Assembly: GCA_003162495.1 (NCBI GenBank)
Contig: PMOF01000044.1
Location: 21,490-27,647 of the forward strand
Length of the DNA: 6,158 nucleotides
Origin: Acidobacteriaceae bacterium
Lineage (GTDB): Bacteria > Acidobacteriota > Terriglobia > Terriglobales > Acidobacteriaceae
Direction: 5' to 3'
The notes beneath the pieces were generated by a model. That model worked only from the letters and a program-made list of their open reading frames with translations, was not told the origin of the DNA and did not search any database. Shown here in pieces: positions 6,114 to 6,158 of this stretch. Position numbers and translations under genes: made by a program. The first letter of the stretch is position 1, and every line of letters starts with the position of its first letter.

Positions 6114-6131
6114 CCCAAATCACCGCTTGGG
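6114..6131 (-). repeat. Short inverted repeat just upstream of the phosphatase gene
   Basis: CCCAA (6114-6118) and TTGGG (6127-6131) flank an eight-base loop, ending 12 bases before the ATG. It could be an operator half-site pair, a weak hairpin hiding the only G-rich stretch near the start, or the end of an upstream gene's transcript. Five pairs is weak evidence. Confidence 0.3.
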
Positions 6132-6158
6132 AAACCACTCAAGCAGGAAGCTGGCGGA

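Noticed and set aside
1..6158. CRISPR arrays, insertion sequences, prophage genes, toxin-antitoxin or defence systems
   Set aside because: No regularly spaced repeats, transposase motifs, terminal inverted repeats or defence-type domains were found; the genes are ordinary transport, signalling and membrane genes.

Overview
The window is GC-rich (roughly 60% by eye) bacterial chromosome with tightly packed, long genes and no visible mobile element, CRISPR array, tRNA or rRNA. The gene set suits a soil Acidobacteriota (Terriglobia-like) genome: a NitT/TauT-type ABC ATPase, an orphan receiver protein, a UPF0182 membrane protein and an FHA-GAF-SpoIIE phosphatase. This assignment is an inference from gene content and style and has not been tested by a search.

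Layout, left to right. Positions 1-572 (minus) hold the first 190 residues of an ABC transporter ATP-binding protein whose 3' part lies outside the window. A 329-base divergent intergenic region (573-901) separates it from a 123-residue stand-alone response regulator receiver (902-1273, plus). It carries a tandem 13-bp repeat, a perfect 10-bp palindrome and only weak promoter-like boxes. A 62-base convergent gap contains a hairpin that could stop transcription from both sides. Next comes a very large UPF0182 (COG1615) integral membrane protein (1336-4164, minus; a longer TTG start at 4278 is possible). It is preceded by a leader of about 315 bases with two long-range inverted repeats. The last gene (4480-6102, minus) is a 540-residue signalling phosphatase with FHA, GAF and SpoIIE/PP2C domains.

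How the genes may work together. The phosphatase lies upstream of the UPF0182 gene on the same strand, so they could be partly co-transcribed, but the gap of 200-315 bases and the structured leader also allow independent expression. The phosphatase has inputs for phosphothreonine binding (FHA) and ligand or redox sensing (GAF). Its output is of the RsbU/SpoIIE type, which normally dephosphorylates an anti-sigma-factor antagonist. No kinase, antagonist or sigma factor is in the window, so its partners must lie elsewhere. The receiver has all catalytic residues but no output domain. The ABC ATPase appears to be an unrelated transport operon running leftward.

I see no clear new multi-gene system. 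The points most worth following are the unknown function and structured leader of the UPF0182 gene, the missing ribosome binding site and possible leaderless start of the phosphatase, and the symmetric sequences in the divergent region.
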